The position numbers and the translations under genes were made by a program. Source: an uncultured Armatimonadota bacterium (GTDB lineage Bacteria > Armatimonadota > Fimbriimonadia > Fimbriimonadales > Fimbriimonadaceae). From it: 5,294 bases of DNA. Position 1 is the stretch's first letter, and each line of letters opens with the position of its first letter. The notes under the pieces were generated by a model. The model saw only the letters and a list, made by a program, of their open reading frames with translations. It was not told the origin of the DNA and made no database searches. Shown one piece after another: positions 1 through 5,294 of the stretch. Where the stretch lies: the NCBI GenBank assembly GCA_946478935.1, contig CAMLEL010000202.1, forward strand, positions 1 through 5,294, given 5' to 3'.

Positions 1-251
1 GGATTCAAGACGAGAATGGCAAGGAAATCGCCAACAGCGAGCGACGGGGCCTCACTCAGACCTTCTACCTCTTCGGGCCCACTTCCGACCCGCTGTTGAG
101 TGGCGCAGCGCTCGGAGCCCGCAATGGCGAGGAACGGCTGGTTGTGTTGATGGCCGAAGAGTGGTACGCCGAAATCAGCGCAATTGGACTGATCCGCAAC
201 CCTGGCCCGATCTCAATTCGAATTCGGGTTCTCGAAGTAGTCGGAAGGTAG
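1..251 (+). CDS. 3' fragment of a gene; divergent FKBP-like domain protein
   Basis: An open frame enters from the left edge (codons in phase from base 3) and ends at TAG 249-251, giving the last 82 residues of a protein. Its spacing resembles the second half of an FKBP-type peptidyl-prolyl isomerase or trigger-factor PPIase domain. An NGKEIANSE segment lines up with the usual DG-x-x-F-DSS strand, LLSGAALGARNGEERLVVL with the G-x-x-GMxxGexRxxxIP region, and IRIRVLEV with the final FEVELL strand. The GMxxG core and the active-site aromatics are poorly kept, so it may be a non-catalytic relative or unrelated. The stop lies 10 bases before the exporter permease on the same strand, so co-transcription is plausible. 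The start and N-terminus lie outside the window. The reading frame is fairly sure; the family is tentative. Confidence 0.6.
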   Translation, partial: IQDENGKEIANSERRGLTQTFYLFGPTSDPLLSGAALGARNGEERLVVLMAEEWYAEISAIGLIRNPGPISIRIRVLEVVGR

Positions 252-261
252 ACTCGCGCCG

Positions 262-1146
262 ATGATAGCGGAACTCAGGGAGCTTTGGCGCTACCGTGAG
301 CTGCTTCTGGTCATGGTTCAGCGTGACCTGAAGATCCGTTATAAGAATTCGGCCCTGGGATTCTTCTGGTCATTTCTGAATCCGCTCCTGACGGTGTCCG
401 TGATGACCTTCGTCTACGGACAGTTCATTTTCAAGAATCAGCCGAATATGGGCGCCTATATCATGGCTGCCTATCTGCCGTTCATGTTTTTCCAGATGTG
501 TTTGATGGACAGCGCTCAGTCGGTACTGGCCGCATTGCCACTTATCAAGAAAATCTACTTTCCCCGGGAGATCCTTCCTCTTGCCGCCGTGCTGAGCAAT
601 TTTGTCAACTTTCTCCTGGCCCTGGGAATCTTCTTTGTCTATCTGCTGATCAACTACCTGATTCACCCCGGGTCCTTTCCGATTCAAGCGACTGTGGTGC
701 TCGTCCCGCTCCTCTTGGTTTTCAGCCTGGCACTCTCGATCGGCTCCAGCCTGATCATCTCAGCTCTGAATACGTTCTACGAGGACGTAAAGTACGTCAC
801 CGGTGTTTTGCTCTACCTCCTATTCTTTCTCTGTCCCATCGTGTATTTCGATGAGACGGTTGCCAATTCCAACATCAATCAGAATTCCGGTTGGCTCGTA
901 TACAAGCTGTTCAATTTGAACCCGATTGCTCAGCTCTGCACAGCCTACAAAAAGTCGATCTTGGCGCCCTATAATCCAACCCTGATCGAGCCAGCGGGCG
1001 CAACCGTGGGCGAGTCGGTAGTGGTGGGTGCGATTCCGCTCAGTTGGAAATATTTGACGGTGGCCGGCATTTCGTCCTTTGTCATCCTTATCTTTGGCTA
1101 TTGGCTCTTTAACCGTATGAAGTGGAGGTTTGTCGAACGTCCATGA
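262..1146 (+). CDS. Polysaccharide ABC exporter permease (ABC-2 type, Wzm/TagG-like)
   Basis: This is the membrane subunit of an ABC exporter that moves lipid-linked polysaccharide (O-antigen, capsule or teichoic-type glycan) across the inner membrane. At 294 residues it has slightly more than the usual family length. Hallmarks seen are RDLKIRYKNSALGFFWSFLN at residues 21-40, the FPREILPLAAVLSNFVNF block at 100-117, a DVKYV segment near 175 and LNPIAQL at 219-225. About six hydrophobic spans lie near 34-55, 65-85, 105-134, 145-168, 178-197 and 264-283. The periplasmic stretch between the last two spans (about 198-263) seems longer than in typical Wzm proteins. The ATG at 262 follows a GGAAGG-like sequence at 243-248, rather far upstream. 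The stop overlaps the ATPase start as ATGA, indicating translational coupling. The family call is strong; the exported glycan is unknown. Confidence 0.93.
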   Translation: MIAELRELWRYRELLLVMVQRDLKIRYKNSALGFFWSFLNPLLTVSVMTFVYGQFIFKNQPNMGAYIMAAYLPFMFFQMCLMDSAQSVLAALPLIKKIYFPREILPLAAVLSNFVNFLLALGIFFVYLLINYLIHPGSFPIQATVVLVPLLLVFSLALSIGSSLIISALNTFYEDVKYVTGVLLYLLFFLCPIVYFDETVANSNINQNSGWLVYKLFNLNPIAQLCTAYKKSILAPYNPTLIEPAGATVGESVVVGAIPLSWKYLTVAGISSFVILIFGYWLFNRMKWRFVERP

Positions 1147-1895
1147 GCGGTCAAGGGCAAATCAAGATCAAAAACCTTCGCAAGGAGTTTCTCCTCAGCA
1201 CGTCTGGGGCAGCGTCGTTGAAAACCGCATTGCTTTGGTGGCGAAGACGACACCTGAAACACGTCGAGGTATTGAAGGGCATTTCGTTCGAAGTCCATCC
1301 CGGTGAGTGTGTTGCCGTGATCGGGAAGAATGGGGCCGGGAAGAGCACGCTGCTTTCGCTCCTTGCCAGAGTCTACAAGCCCACTGCCGGATCGATTGAA
1401 GTCCAGGGACGCATGGCCCCCTTGCTGGAACTTGGCGCGGGCTTCCATCCCGACCTTACCGGTGTTGAAAACATCTACTTCAACGGCGTAATCCTTGGCG
1501 TTTCTCGCAAAGAAATGCGAGAGCGAACGCAGGCGATCATCGATTTCAGCGAAATTGGTGAGCAGATCCATGCGCCGACCCGCACCTATTCAAGCGGCAT
1601 GCTGGCCCGACTCGGCTTCAGCGTCGCGATCCATGTCGATGCCGACATTTTGCTGGTCGATGAAGTGCTCGCTGTTGGCGATTTCGAGTTTGAGCGCAAA
1701 TGCTATACACAGATCGATGAGTTTCGGTCCAAAGGCGGAACGATCCTGTTCGTTTCACATCAAATGGACTCGGTGCGCAGAGTTGCCGACCGGTGTATTT
1801 GGCTTCGTGAAGGTGAAATCCACCGGGTTGGTCCCCCCGACCAGATTATTGGCGAGTATGAGGGGCGTGATCTGGGCCCTGAATCTTCGTTGTAA
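1143..1895 (+). CDS. Polysaccharide ABC exporter ATP-binding protein (Wzt/TagH-like)
   Basis: This ATPase powers export of a polysaccharide through the permease encoded just upstream. In the 250-residue product the Walker A motif GKNGAGKST is at 61-69, the polysaccharide-exporter Q-loop region LLELGAGFHPDLTG at 94-107, the signature YSSGM at 149-153, Walker B ILLVDE at 169-174 and the H-loop histidine at 206. It ends soon after the nucleotide-binding domain, so it lacks the C-terminal carbohydrate-binding domain of O9a-type Wzt and resembles the short KpsT/TagH form. I chose ATG 1143, which overlaps the permease stop (ATGA) and follows TGGAGG at 1123-1128, although the 14-base gap is long. 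An in-frame GTG at 1122 would add seven residues but has no ribosome site. The last 50 bases overlap the repaired antisense glycosyltransferase gene. Confidence 0.94.
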   Translation: MSGQGQIKIKNLRKEFLLSTSGAASLKTALLWWRRRHLKHVEVLKGISFEVHPGECVAVIGKNGAGKSTLLSLLARVYKPTAGSIEVQGRMAPLLELGAGFHPDLTGVENIYFNGVILGVSRKEMRERTQAIIDFSEIGEQIHAPTRTYSSGMLARLGFSVAIHVDADILLVDEVLAVGDFEFERKCYTQIDEFRSKGGTILFVSHQMDSVRRVADRCIWLREGEIHRVGPPDQIIGEYEGRDLGPESSL

Positions 1896-2765
1896 GGACG
1901 CGGAAGAATAGCCTTGCCTTCTCCCGCGTGATTCGGATCGTGCCAAGTGTGCCAACCGTCGCCACCGCCCAGACAAGCATGCGAAGGAGTGCGCCAAATC
2001 GGTCGAGCACCAGGCAAAACCAAGAAGCCACTCCTCCGTGATGAATTTGAAAATACAACTCTTTCCCCCGATTGTAACGAGCCACAGAGAGCCACCGGTT
2101 TGCCCCCAAACTTGAGGAGCCCAACTCGTGAGTGAATGGAGCATCGGGCACAAACAAGATCTTGCCATGGTGACGGAGCCGCCGACACAGGTCGGTGTCT
2201 TCGCAATCAAGGAAAATCGCTCGTCAAAAATCTCAACTGGGCGACACATCAGGCAGGCACCCATCACCTGCTCGACCTCGGAGGGGCCAGTCATCGAGGG
2301 CGTTTGCCAATAGCCCAAGCCGAACTGGCGGAAAATGCTTTCAAGAAACGTTTGCTCCAAGAAAACCGCCCACAGGGTGAGTTGCTTGGCCACGGACAAC
2401 TGTCTCGATCCATCTGGATTCTTGAGAAGTCCTCCACAGGCGACGATTTCCGGCGTCGCCATCGCATCTGCGAGTCGATTGATCGAGCCTGGTTCGGCAT
2501 AGCAATCGCTGTTAAGGAATAGGGCCAGCTTTCGAGTCATGCGATGGATGCCCTGGTTGTTGGCGGGGCCGAATCCGCGGTTCTCGTCGTTCTCCACGAG
2601 CGTAACAAGCGGAAAGTGCTCCCGAATCATCTCGACCGTGCCGTCGGTCGAATGGTTGTCAACTACGATGACCTCATGTTGAGCTTCGATACATTCCAAA
2701 CATCGGCGCAACTTCTCCCGGGTGTTGTAGCTCACCACGATCACGCAGACGTTAGACTCGGCCAT
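1846..2765 (-). CDS. Family 2 glycosyltransferase, apparent frameshift at 2213-2216
   Basis: This enzyme should transfer a sugar from a nucleotide donor to a growing glycan on the cytoplasmic face of the membrane (rhamnosyltransferase-like GT2). The first 184 residues show the GT-A fold signals: VIVVSYN (8-14), VVDNHSTDGT (34-43), ENRGFGPANNQG (61-72), the donor/metal motif LFLNSD (82-87) and the VMGACLM block (167-173). After FDERF the frame from the ATG turns to nonsense and runs on to 1755, while the -1 frame continues the family pattern: FLDCEDTDLCRRLRHHGKIL, then FVPDAPFTHELG and a hydrophobic segment near the end. Adding one T to the four-T run (2216-2213, minus strand) gives a continuous product of about 306 residues ending at TAA 1848-1846. 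This also cuts the overlap with the ATPase gene to 50 bases. The start is 30 bases from the divergent greA start and has no clear Shine-Dalgarno sequence. Confidence 0.85.
1898..1929. terminator. Stem-loop just after the exporter operon (possible terminator or 3' end hairpin)
   Basis: Bases 1898-1908 (ACGCGGAAGAA) can pair with 1919-1929 (TTCTCCCGCGT) to make an 11-pair stem with one A-C mismatch and a 10-base loop. It begins three bases after the ATPase stop (TAA 1893-1895), where a transcript end is expected. No T run follows on the + strand and none is clear on the other, so this is not a canonical intrinsic terminator. It also lies inside the coding region of the antisense glycosyltransferase. 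The pairing is seen directly; the role is inferred. Confidence 0.4.
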
Positions 2766-2779
2766 CGAAGGTTCAATGC

Positions 2780-2786
2780 TACAATA
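2780..2786. promoter_or_regulatory. Shared -10-like TANNNTA between glycosyltransferase and greA
   Basis: The 30-base gap between the two divergent starts contains TACAATA. Read on the + strand it gives TACAAT (five of six matches to TATAAT) ending 10 bases before the greA ATG. Read on the minus strand it gives TATTGT (four of six), ending 15 bases before the glycosyltransferase ATG. A start site about 7 bases downstream would leave greA with a leader of only 3-4 bases. No good -35 is visible at the usual spacing. This is a motif-based proposal. Confidence 0.4.
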
Positions 2787-2795
2787 TTCGTTCCC

Positions 2796-3260
2796 ATGGC
2801 GAACGAGATTTTAGTTACGTCTGATGGTCTTGCCAAGCTCAAAGCTGAGTTGGATGAACTGAAGGGTCCGACCCGTCAACGCATCGCGGAGGCAATCCGA
2901 GAGGCGAAGTCTCATGGCGACCTCCGCGAGAACGCGGCATACCACGAAGCGAAGTTGAACCAAACCCGCCTAGAAGCGCGAATCGCAGAGCTGGAAAAGG
3001 CGATCCAAACGGCAAAGGTCGTAGAGAGAGATAACAGTGGTGGAGCGCACCTCGGCTCCAAGGTAACGCTGATGGACCTCGAGTTCGACGATGAGTTTAC
3101 CGTCACGCTGGTAGGTGCATTTGAATCCGATCCGACACAGGACCTGATCTCGATCAGTTCGCCACTTGGTGAAGCCCTGCTGAATAAGCATAAGGGCGAT
3201 GAAGTGACCGTGGTTTCGCCCAACGGTGTCAACCAGTACCGCATCCAATCTGTGGATTAA
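2796..3260 (+). CDS. greA: Transcription elongation factor GreA
   Basis: GreA enters the secondary channel of RNA polymerase and stimulates cleavage of backtracked RNA so that elongation can resume. The 154-residue product is close to the usual length of about 158. Residues 1-75 form the expected antiparallel coiled coil. Its tip motif GDLRENAAYHEAK (41-53) carries the two conserved acids, Asp42 and Glu45, that help hold the catalytic Mg2+. The C-terminal globular domain includes the family block SPLGEALLNKHKGDEV (122-137). The ATG at 2796 gives the typical GreA N-terminus (MANEILVTSDGLAKL). The frame stays open upstream to 2544, but that part is antisense to the glycosyltransferase and does not look like GreA. 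No Shine-Dalgarno sequence precedes the start. A lipoprotein gene follows after 5 bases and is probably co-transcribed. Confidence 0.96.
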   Translation: MANEILVTSDGLAKLKAELDELKGPTRQRIAEAIREAKSHGDLRENAAYHEAKLNQTRLEARIAELEKAIQTAKVVERDNSGGAHLGSKVTLMDLEFDDEFTVTLVGAFESDPTQDLISISSPLGEALLNKHKGDEVTVVSPNGVNQYRIQSVD

Positions 3261-3265
3261 CTGAA

Positions 3266-3946
3266 ATGAAACGCTGGTACCCCTTCCTTGCGACGTTGTT
3301 GATCGGCGGCTGCTCAGGGGAAGTGAAAGAAGGGTCGGCGACTGAAAGTGATGTGCCAGCAATACGGACCATCAGCACGTCCGCAAAGGTCGATCCACCG
3401 AATTTTGACAAGCGCACTTCGCTCCGCTTGATTCGAAAGGGCGAAGAGCTGAGGATCGGCGATTCACTTGAATCAGCGCTTCGCGTGTTCCGACCTGAAC
3501 CCGAATCCTACCGAATCTCAGAATTGCCTGCTGGTTGGAAGGACCCCCTGTATAGCTGTGGCGGTTGGGACAATGGTCTTCAAGGCTTTGCCGCCATTCT
3601 GTTCGACAATCGCGTTGCCCTAGGGCTCTATCATGAAGACCGATCGTCTGAGTCGCGGCTTCAGGAGATCTTGGAGGTCTATAACCGAATGCTGGATCAG
3701 CCTGGTAACACCGTGACGGGCAGCCGGGTTCGATACTGGTTTTGGGAGCAGCTCCCCCATCGGCTGATGATCTGCGCAGTTCAACTGCCGGCAGAGGAAA
3801 CAGTGAACATCACGATCTCCTTGGGCGATGCCAAAATCATGGACATCTTCGGCATGAATCCGCTGATTGCAGATAAGGATCGAAAGGCGGCAGAAAAGCT
3901 TTTCCAAGACGGTCTCCGGGCTCGGCAGACACGCAAGTCCAGCTAG
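3266..3946 (+). CDS. Putative lipoprotein of unknown function
   Basis: The 226-residue product starts with a short lipoprotein signal: charged KR at 2-3, a hydrophobic stretch 4-13 and the lipobox LIGGC with Cys16 as the predicted lipidation site. Ser17 at position +2 would favour outer-membrane sorting if E. coli rules hold. I recognise no family in the mature part. It has a low-complexity polar linker (about 18-48), a segment LRIGDSLESALRVF (62-75) vaguely like the short helical repeat of SmpA/BamE-type lipoproteins, a CGGWDNG patch at 98-104 and a charged C-terminal tail. Apart from the lipid cysteine there are two cysteines, at 98 and 170. The start lies 5 bases after the greA stop, with no clear ribosome site, so it probably depends on the greA transcript. 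Its TAG stop shares the CTAG at 3943-3946 with the opposite gene. Confidence 0.85.
   Translation: MKRWYPFLATLLIGGCSGEVKEGSATESDVPAIRTISTSAKVDPPNFDKRTSLRLIRKGEELRIGDSLESALRVFRPEPESYRISELPAGWKDPLYSCGGWDNGLQGFAAILFDNRVALGLYHEDRSSESRLQEILEVYNRMLDQPGNTVTGSRVRYWFWEQLPHRLMICAVQLPAEETVNITISLGDAKIMDIFGMNPLIADKDRKAAEKLFQDGLRARQTRKSS
3943..3946. other. CTAG shared by two convergent stop codons
   Basis: The palindrome CTAG holds the TAG stop of the lipoprotein gene (3944-3946, + strand) and the TAG stop of the membrane-protein gene (3945-3943, minus strand). The two genes therefore overlap by 4 bases tail to tail, leaving no intergenic room for a terminator. Any transcript end must lie inside the opposite gene. 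Confidence 0.9.
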
Positions 3947-4503
3947 AGGATCGACTTTCTTTGAGCTCGATCGAGCATCGGTGCTACCATTGCCAGGTTC
4001 GGCGTCGGGTTCCGTTTGCTGCCCGCCTCCAACTCGCTTCGTAATGTGGCGGACACATCCACAGTTACATCCAGGGATTCGGCCAAGTGCTCAAAGAAAG
4101 CACTCGTCGAGCGATCGCGCCGACGAGCCAATCTTGAAGACTCATGCCTGAGCGAAGTGGCGAAGTGCGTGATGAATCGCCGTTGAATCGCTTCTGGCTG
4201 GACCGGAAGCCAGCGCGCAAGCCCATCGACCGCTTGGTCGAGCTTCCTCTTATCGTTCTCCCGAAGTGGCCCTCGCGACACCTCAGAAATGGCGAGGAAC
4301 ACATGGGCGATCATCCCAAAGGTCGATGCAAGCACTCCGACAAAAAATGCTCCCATCTGGAGGAATGGCGTGGCGCCGCCGTTCACGATCGACACAAGGA
4401 CCGTAGCGCCGTATCCCAGCAGGAACGCCAAGATCGGAAGGAGCCAGAACCGAACCGCAACACGCGCAAAGGGCATTTCGCTCTTATCGTACGCCGAAAG
4501 CAT
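3943..4503 (-). CDS. Small membrane protein with two predicted transmembrane segments, unknown function
   Basis: The product is 186 residues from ATG 4503, or 177 from the alternative ATG at 4476. Two hydrophobic spans are clear, about residues 17-41 (FWLLPILAFLLGYGATVLVS and on) and 48-73 (MGAFFVGVLASTFGMIAHVF and on), joined by a short Gly-rich loop. A soluble tail of about 110 residues follows, rich in Arg and Lys with several acidic helical stretches. With a tight hairpin the tail and N-terminus would lie on the same side, probably cytoplasmic. I recognise no family or catalytic motif. The frame is open on the 5' side to 4809, but that part is antisense to kdsB and is not credible. Neither ATG has a good Shine-Dalgarno sequence. 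The 4476 start lies 9 bases after a TACGAT element, which favours it if that element is a promoter. The gene is divergent from kdsB and convergent with the lipoprotein. Confidence 0.75.
   Translation of the reverse strand: MLSAYDKSEMPFARVAVRFWLLPILAFLLGYGATVLVSIVNGGATPFLQMGAFFVGVLASTFGMIAHVFLAISEVSRGPLRENDKRKLDQAVDGLARWLPVQPEAIQRRFITHFATSLRHESSRLARRRDRSTSAFFEHLAESLDVTVDVSATLRSELEAGSKRNPTPNLAMVAPMLDRAQRKSIL
4485..4491. promoter_or_regulatory. Shared -10-like TANNNTA near the membrane-protein and kdsB starts
   Basis: TATCGTA reads as TATCGT on the + strand, 31 bases before the kdsB GTG. On the minus strand it reads as TACGAT, nine bases before the ATG at 4476. Each matches TATAAT at four of six positions. 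A + strand start near 4497 would give kdsB a leader of about 25 bases. A minus strand start near 4479 would give the membrane protein an almost leaderless message and would rule out the upstream ATG at 4503. There is no obvious -35. This is a weak proposal from pattern alone. Confidence 0.28.
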
Positions 4504-4521
4504 CCGGGTAGCCTGAGAAGC

Positions 4522-5253
4522 GTGACGTGCGCGATCGTGATCCCCGCTCGAATGGCAAGCACCCGGTTTCCGGGCAAGCCACTTTGCGACCTCGCCGGGA
4601 AACCGATGGTTCAGTGGGTATACGAAGCGGCTCAGCGATCTGAAATTACGGAACGAATCGTGATTGCCACCCCAGACGACGAAATCCTTGAAGCATGTAG
4701 ATTCTTTGGCGCTGAGGGCATGAAGACCCGTGCGGACCACCCATCCGGCACGGATAGGATCGCAGAGGTGGCCAAAGCATTGGACTTGGACTTCTTTGTC
4801 AACGTCCAAGGCGATGAGCCGCTCATCGACCCGGAAACGATTCGTGCCTGCGCCCTGCCGCTTTTAGAAAGTTCGGATGTGCAGATGGCGAGTGTCTTTG
4901 CACTGGCTAGGACGGAAGAATTGGACAATCCGGCGGTGGTGAAGGTGGTCACATCTCTTGATGGAGACGCCATATACTTCAGCCGATATCCAATTCCTTA
5001 TCCCCGGAACGAGCGTCAAGGCGCCGTCAAGAAGCACATTGGGATTTACGCTTACACGCGCGAAATCCTGCTCCAGTTTTCATCCTGGAAGCCGACTCCT
5101 TTGGAGGTGGCCGAAAGCTTGGAACAACTCAGGTTTCTGGAAAACGGGGTTCGGATTCGGATGGCAGAAGGACGTGAGAGCGCCATTGCTGTGGACACGC
5201 CCGAACAGGCTGATGAAGCCCGCCGATTGTTGCACCGCGCATCGCAGATTTGA
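4522..5253 (+). CDS. kdsB: 3-deoxy-manno-octulosonate cytidylyltransferase (CMP-Kdo synthetase)
   Basis: KdsB joins CTP and Kdo to give CMP-Kdo and diphosphate in the cytoplasm, the activated sugar needed for the LPS inner core. The 243-residue product matches the usual length of about 245-250. Motifs seen are the nucleotide-binding PARMASTRFPGKPL (8-21, Lys19), HPSGTDR (73-79), NVQGDEPLI with the Mg2+ ligand Asp98 (94-102), KKHIGIYAYTR (170-180), the PLEVAESLEQLR block (193-204) and VDTPEQ with Asp225 (224-229). I chose GTG 4522 because it yields the canonical short N-terminus (M)TCAIVIPAR. The frame is open back to 4144, but that part is antisense to the membrane protein and unlike KdsB. 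A weak GAGAAG lies just upstream. CMP-Kdo supply is consistent with the envelope-glycan genes nearby, but the operon is separate from theirs. Confidence 0.95.
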   Translation: MTCAIVIPARMASTRFPGKPLCDLAGKPMVQWVYEAAQRSEITERIVIATPDDEILEACRFFGAEGMKTRADHPSGTDRIAEVAKALDLDFFVNVQGDEPLIDPETIRACALPLLESSDVQMASVFALARTEELDNPAVVKVVTSLDGDAIYFSRYPIPYPRNERQGAVKKHIGIYAYTREILLQFSSWKPTPLEVAESLEQLRFLENGVRIRMAEGRESAIAVDTPEQADEARRLLHRASQI

Positions 5254-5259
5254 GTACGT

Positions 5260-5265
5260 TATACT
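5260..5265 (+). promoter_or_regulatory. -10-like TATACT downstream of kdsB
   Basis: TATACT (five of six matches to TATAAT) lies 6 bases after the kdsB stop and suggests a new transcription start near 5272. No -35 is visible at normal spacing. The remaining bases to the window end contain no start codon for a gene that stays open. A short inverted repeat follows (CAAGC 5276-5280, GCTTG 5287-5291) and could be the start of a structured leader or simply chance. Confidence 0.35.
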
Positions 5266-5294
5266 AGAGCACCTCCAAGCAGCGCCGCTTGTAG

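Noticed and set aside
249..261. TAGACT as a leaderless promoter for the permease
   Set aside because: It matches -10 at only four positions, overlaps the upstream stop, and the 10-base gene spacing fits co-transcription better.
498..854. Long alternative-frame reading frame inside the permease gene
   Set aside because: It lies wholly within the permease, whose frame has clear membrane spans and family motifs. The alternative product has no recognisable features.
1755..2212. The in-frame tail of the 336-residue glycosyltransferase reading frame as real protein
   Set aside because: After residue 184 it loses all GT2 features and would overlap the ATPase gene by 141 bases. The neighbouring frame carries the expected family motifs.
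2205..2225. Programmed -1 ribosomal frameshift in the glycosyltransferase
   Set aside because: CGA TTT TCC is not a canonical slippery heptamer, re-pairing one base back on ATT is poor, and no strong downstream pseudoknot is evident. A one-base error or mutation is simpler.
2544..2795. N-terminal extension of the greA frame (84 extra codons)
   Set aside because: It is antisense to the well-supported start of the glycosyltransferase and has no GreA-like content. The canonical GreA N-terminus begins at ATG 2796.
1279..4480. Repeat of GGGCATTTCG near 1279 and 4471
   Set aside because: It is ten bases only, within two unrelated coding regions, with no extension on either side. Chance explains it.
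4144..4521. N-terminal extension of the kdsB frame (126 extra codons)
   Set aside because: It mirrors the antisense membrane-protein gene, is rich in charged, Arg-heavy low-quality sequence, and precedes the normal KdsB N-terminus at 4522.
4504..4809. N-terminal extension of the minus strand membrane-protein frame
   Set aside because: It lies opposite conserved kdsB codons and adds a hydrophilic, unconvincing leader. A start at 4503 or 4476 places the membrane spans near the N-terminus.

Overview
The window looks like ordinary chromosome from a Gram-negative (diderm) bacterium. It carries a Kdo-activating enzyme (KdsB), a polysaccharide ABC exporter of the Wzm/Wzt type, a family 2 glycosyltransferase and a lipobox-bearing lipoprotein. 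GC content looks mid-50s percent by eye (not counted). Most starts lack a good Shine-Dalgarno sequence. Compact divergent and convergent gene pairs plus SD-poor starts would fit a lineage such as Armatimonadota (Fimbriimonadia-like), but that is a guess from general impression, not a match I could run.

Layout. 1-251: 3' end of a + strand gene whose product resembles a divergent FKBP-type peptidyl-prolyl isomerase domain. 262-1146 and 1143-1895: an ATGA-coupled pair encoding the permease and ATPase of a polysaccharide exporter. 2765-1846 (minus): a family 2 glycosyltransferase whose reading frame is broken by an apparent one-base loss in a T run (2213-2216). Its repaired C-terminus overlaps the ATPase gene tail to tail. 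2796-3260: greA. 3266-3946: a lipoprotein of unknown function, 5 bases behind greA. 4503-3943 (minus): a small protein with two membrane segments and unknown function, sharing a CTAG with the lipoprotein stop. 4522-5253: kdsB. 5254-5294: a short intergenic stretch with a -10-like element.

How the genes relate. The exporter pair and the glycosyltransferase are typical of a surface-polysaccharide (O-antigen or capsule) locus: one decorates a lipid-linked glycan and the others move it across the inner membrane. KdsB makes CMP-Kdo for the LPS inner core. GreA is general transcription machinery and is only a physical neighbour. I found no mobile element, CRISPR array, RNA gene or defence-like cassette, and no convincing sign of a new biological system. 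The points most worth a second look are the glycosyltransferase frameshift, two near-symmetric TANNNTA elements in the two divergent gene starts, and the paired uncharacterised envelope proteins between greA and kdsB.
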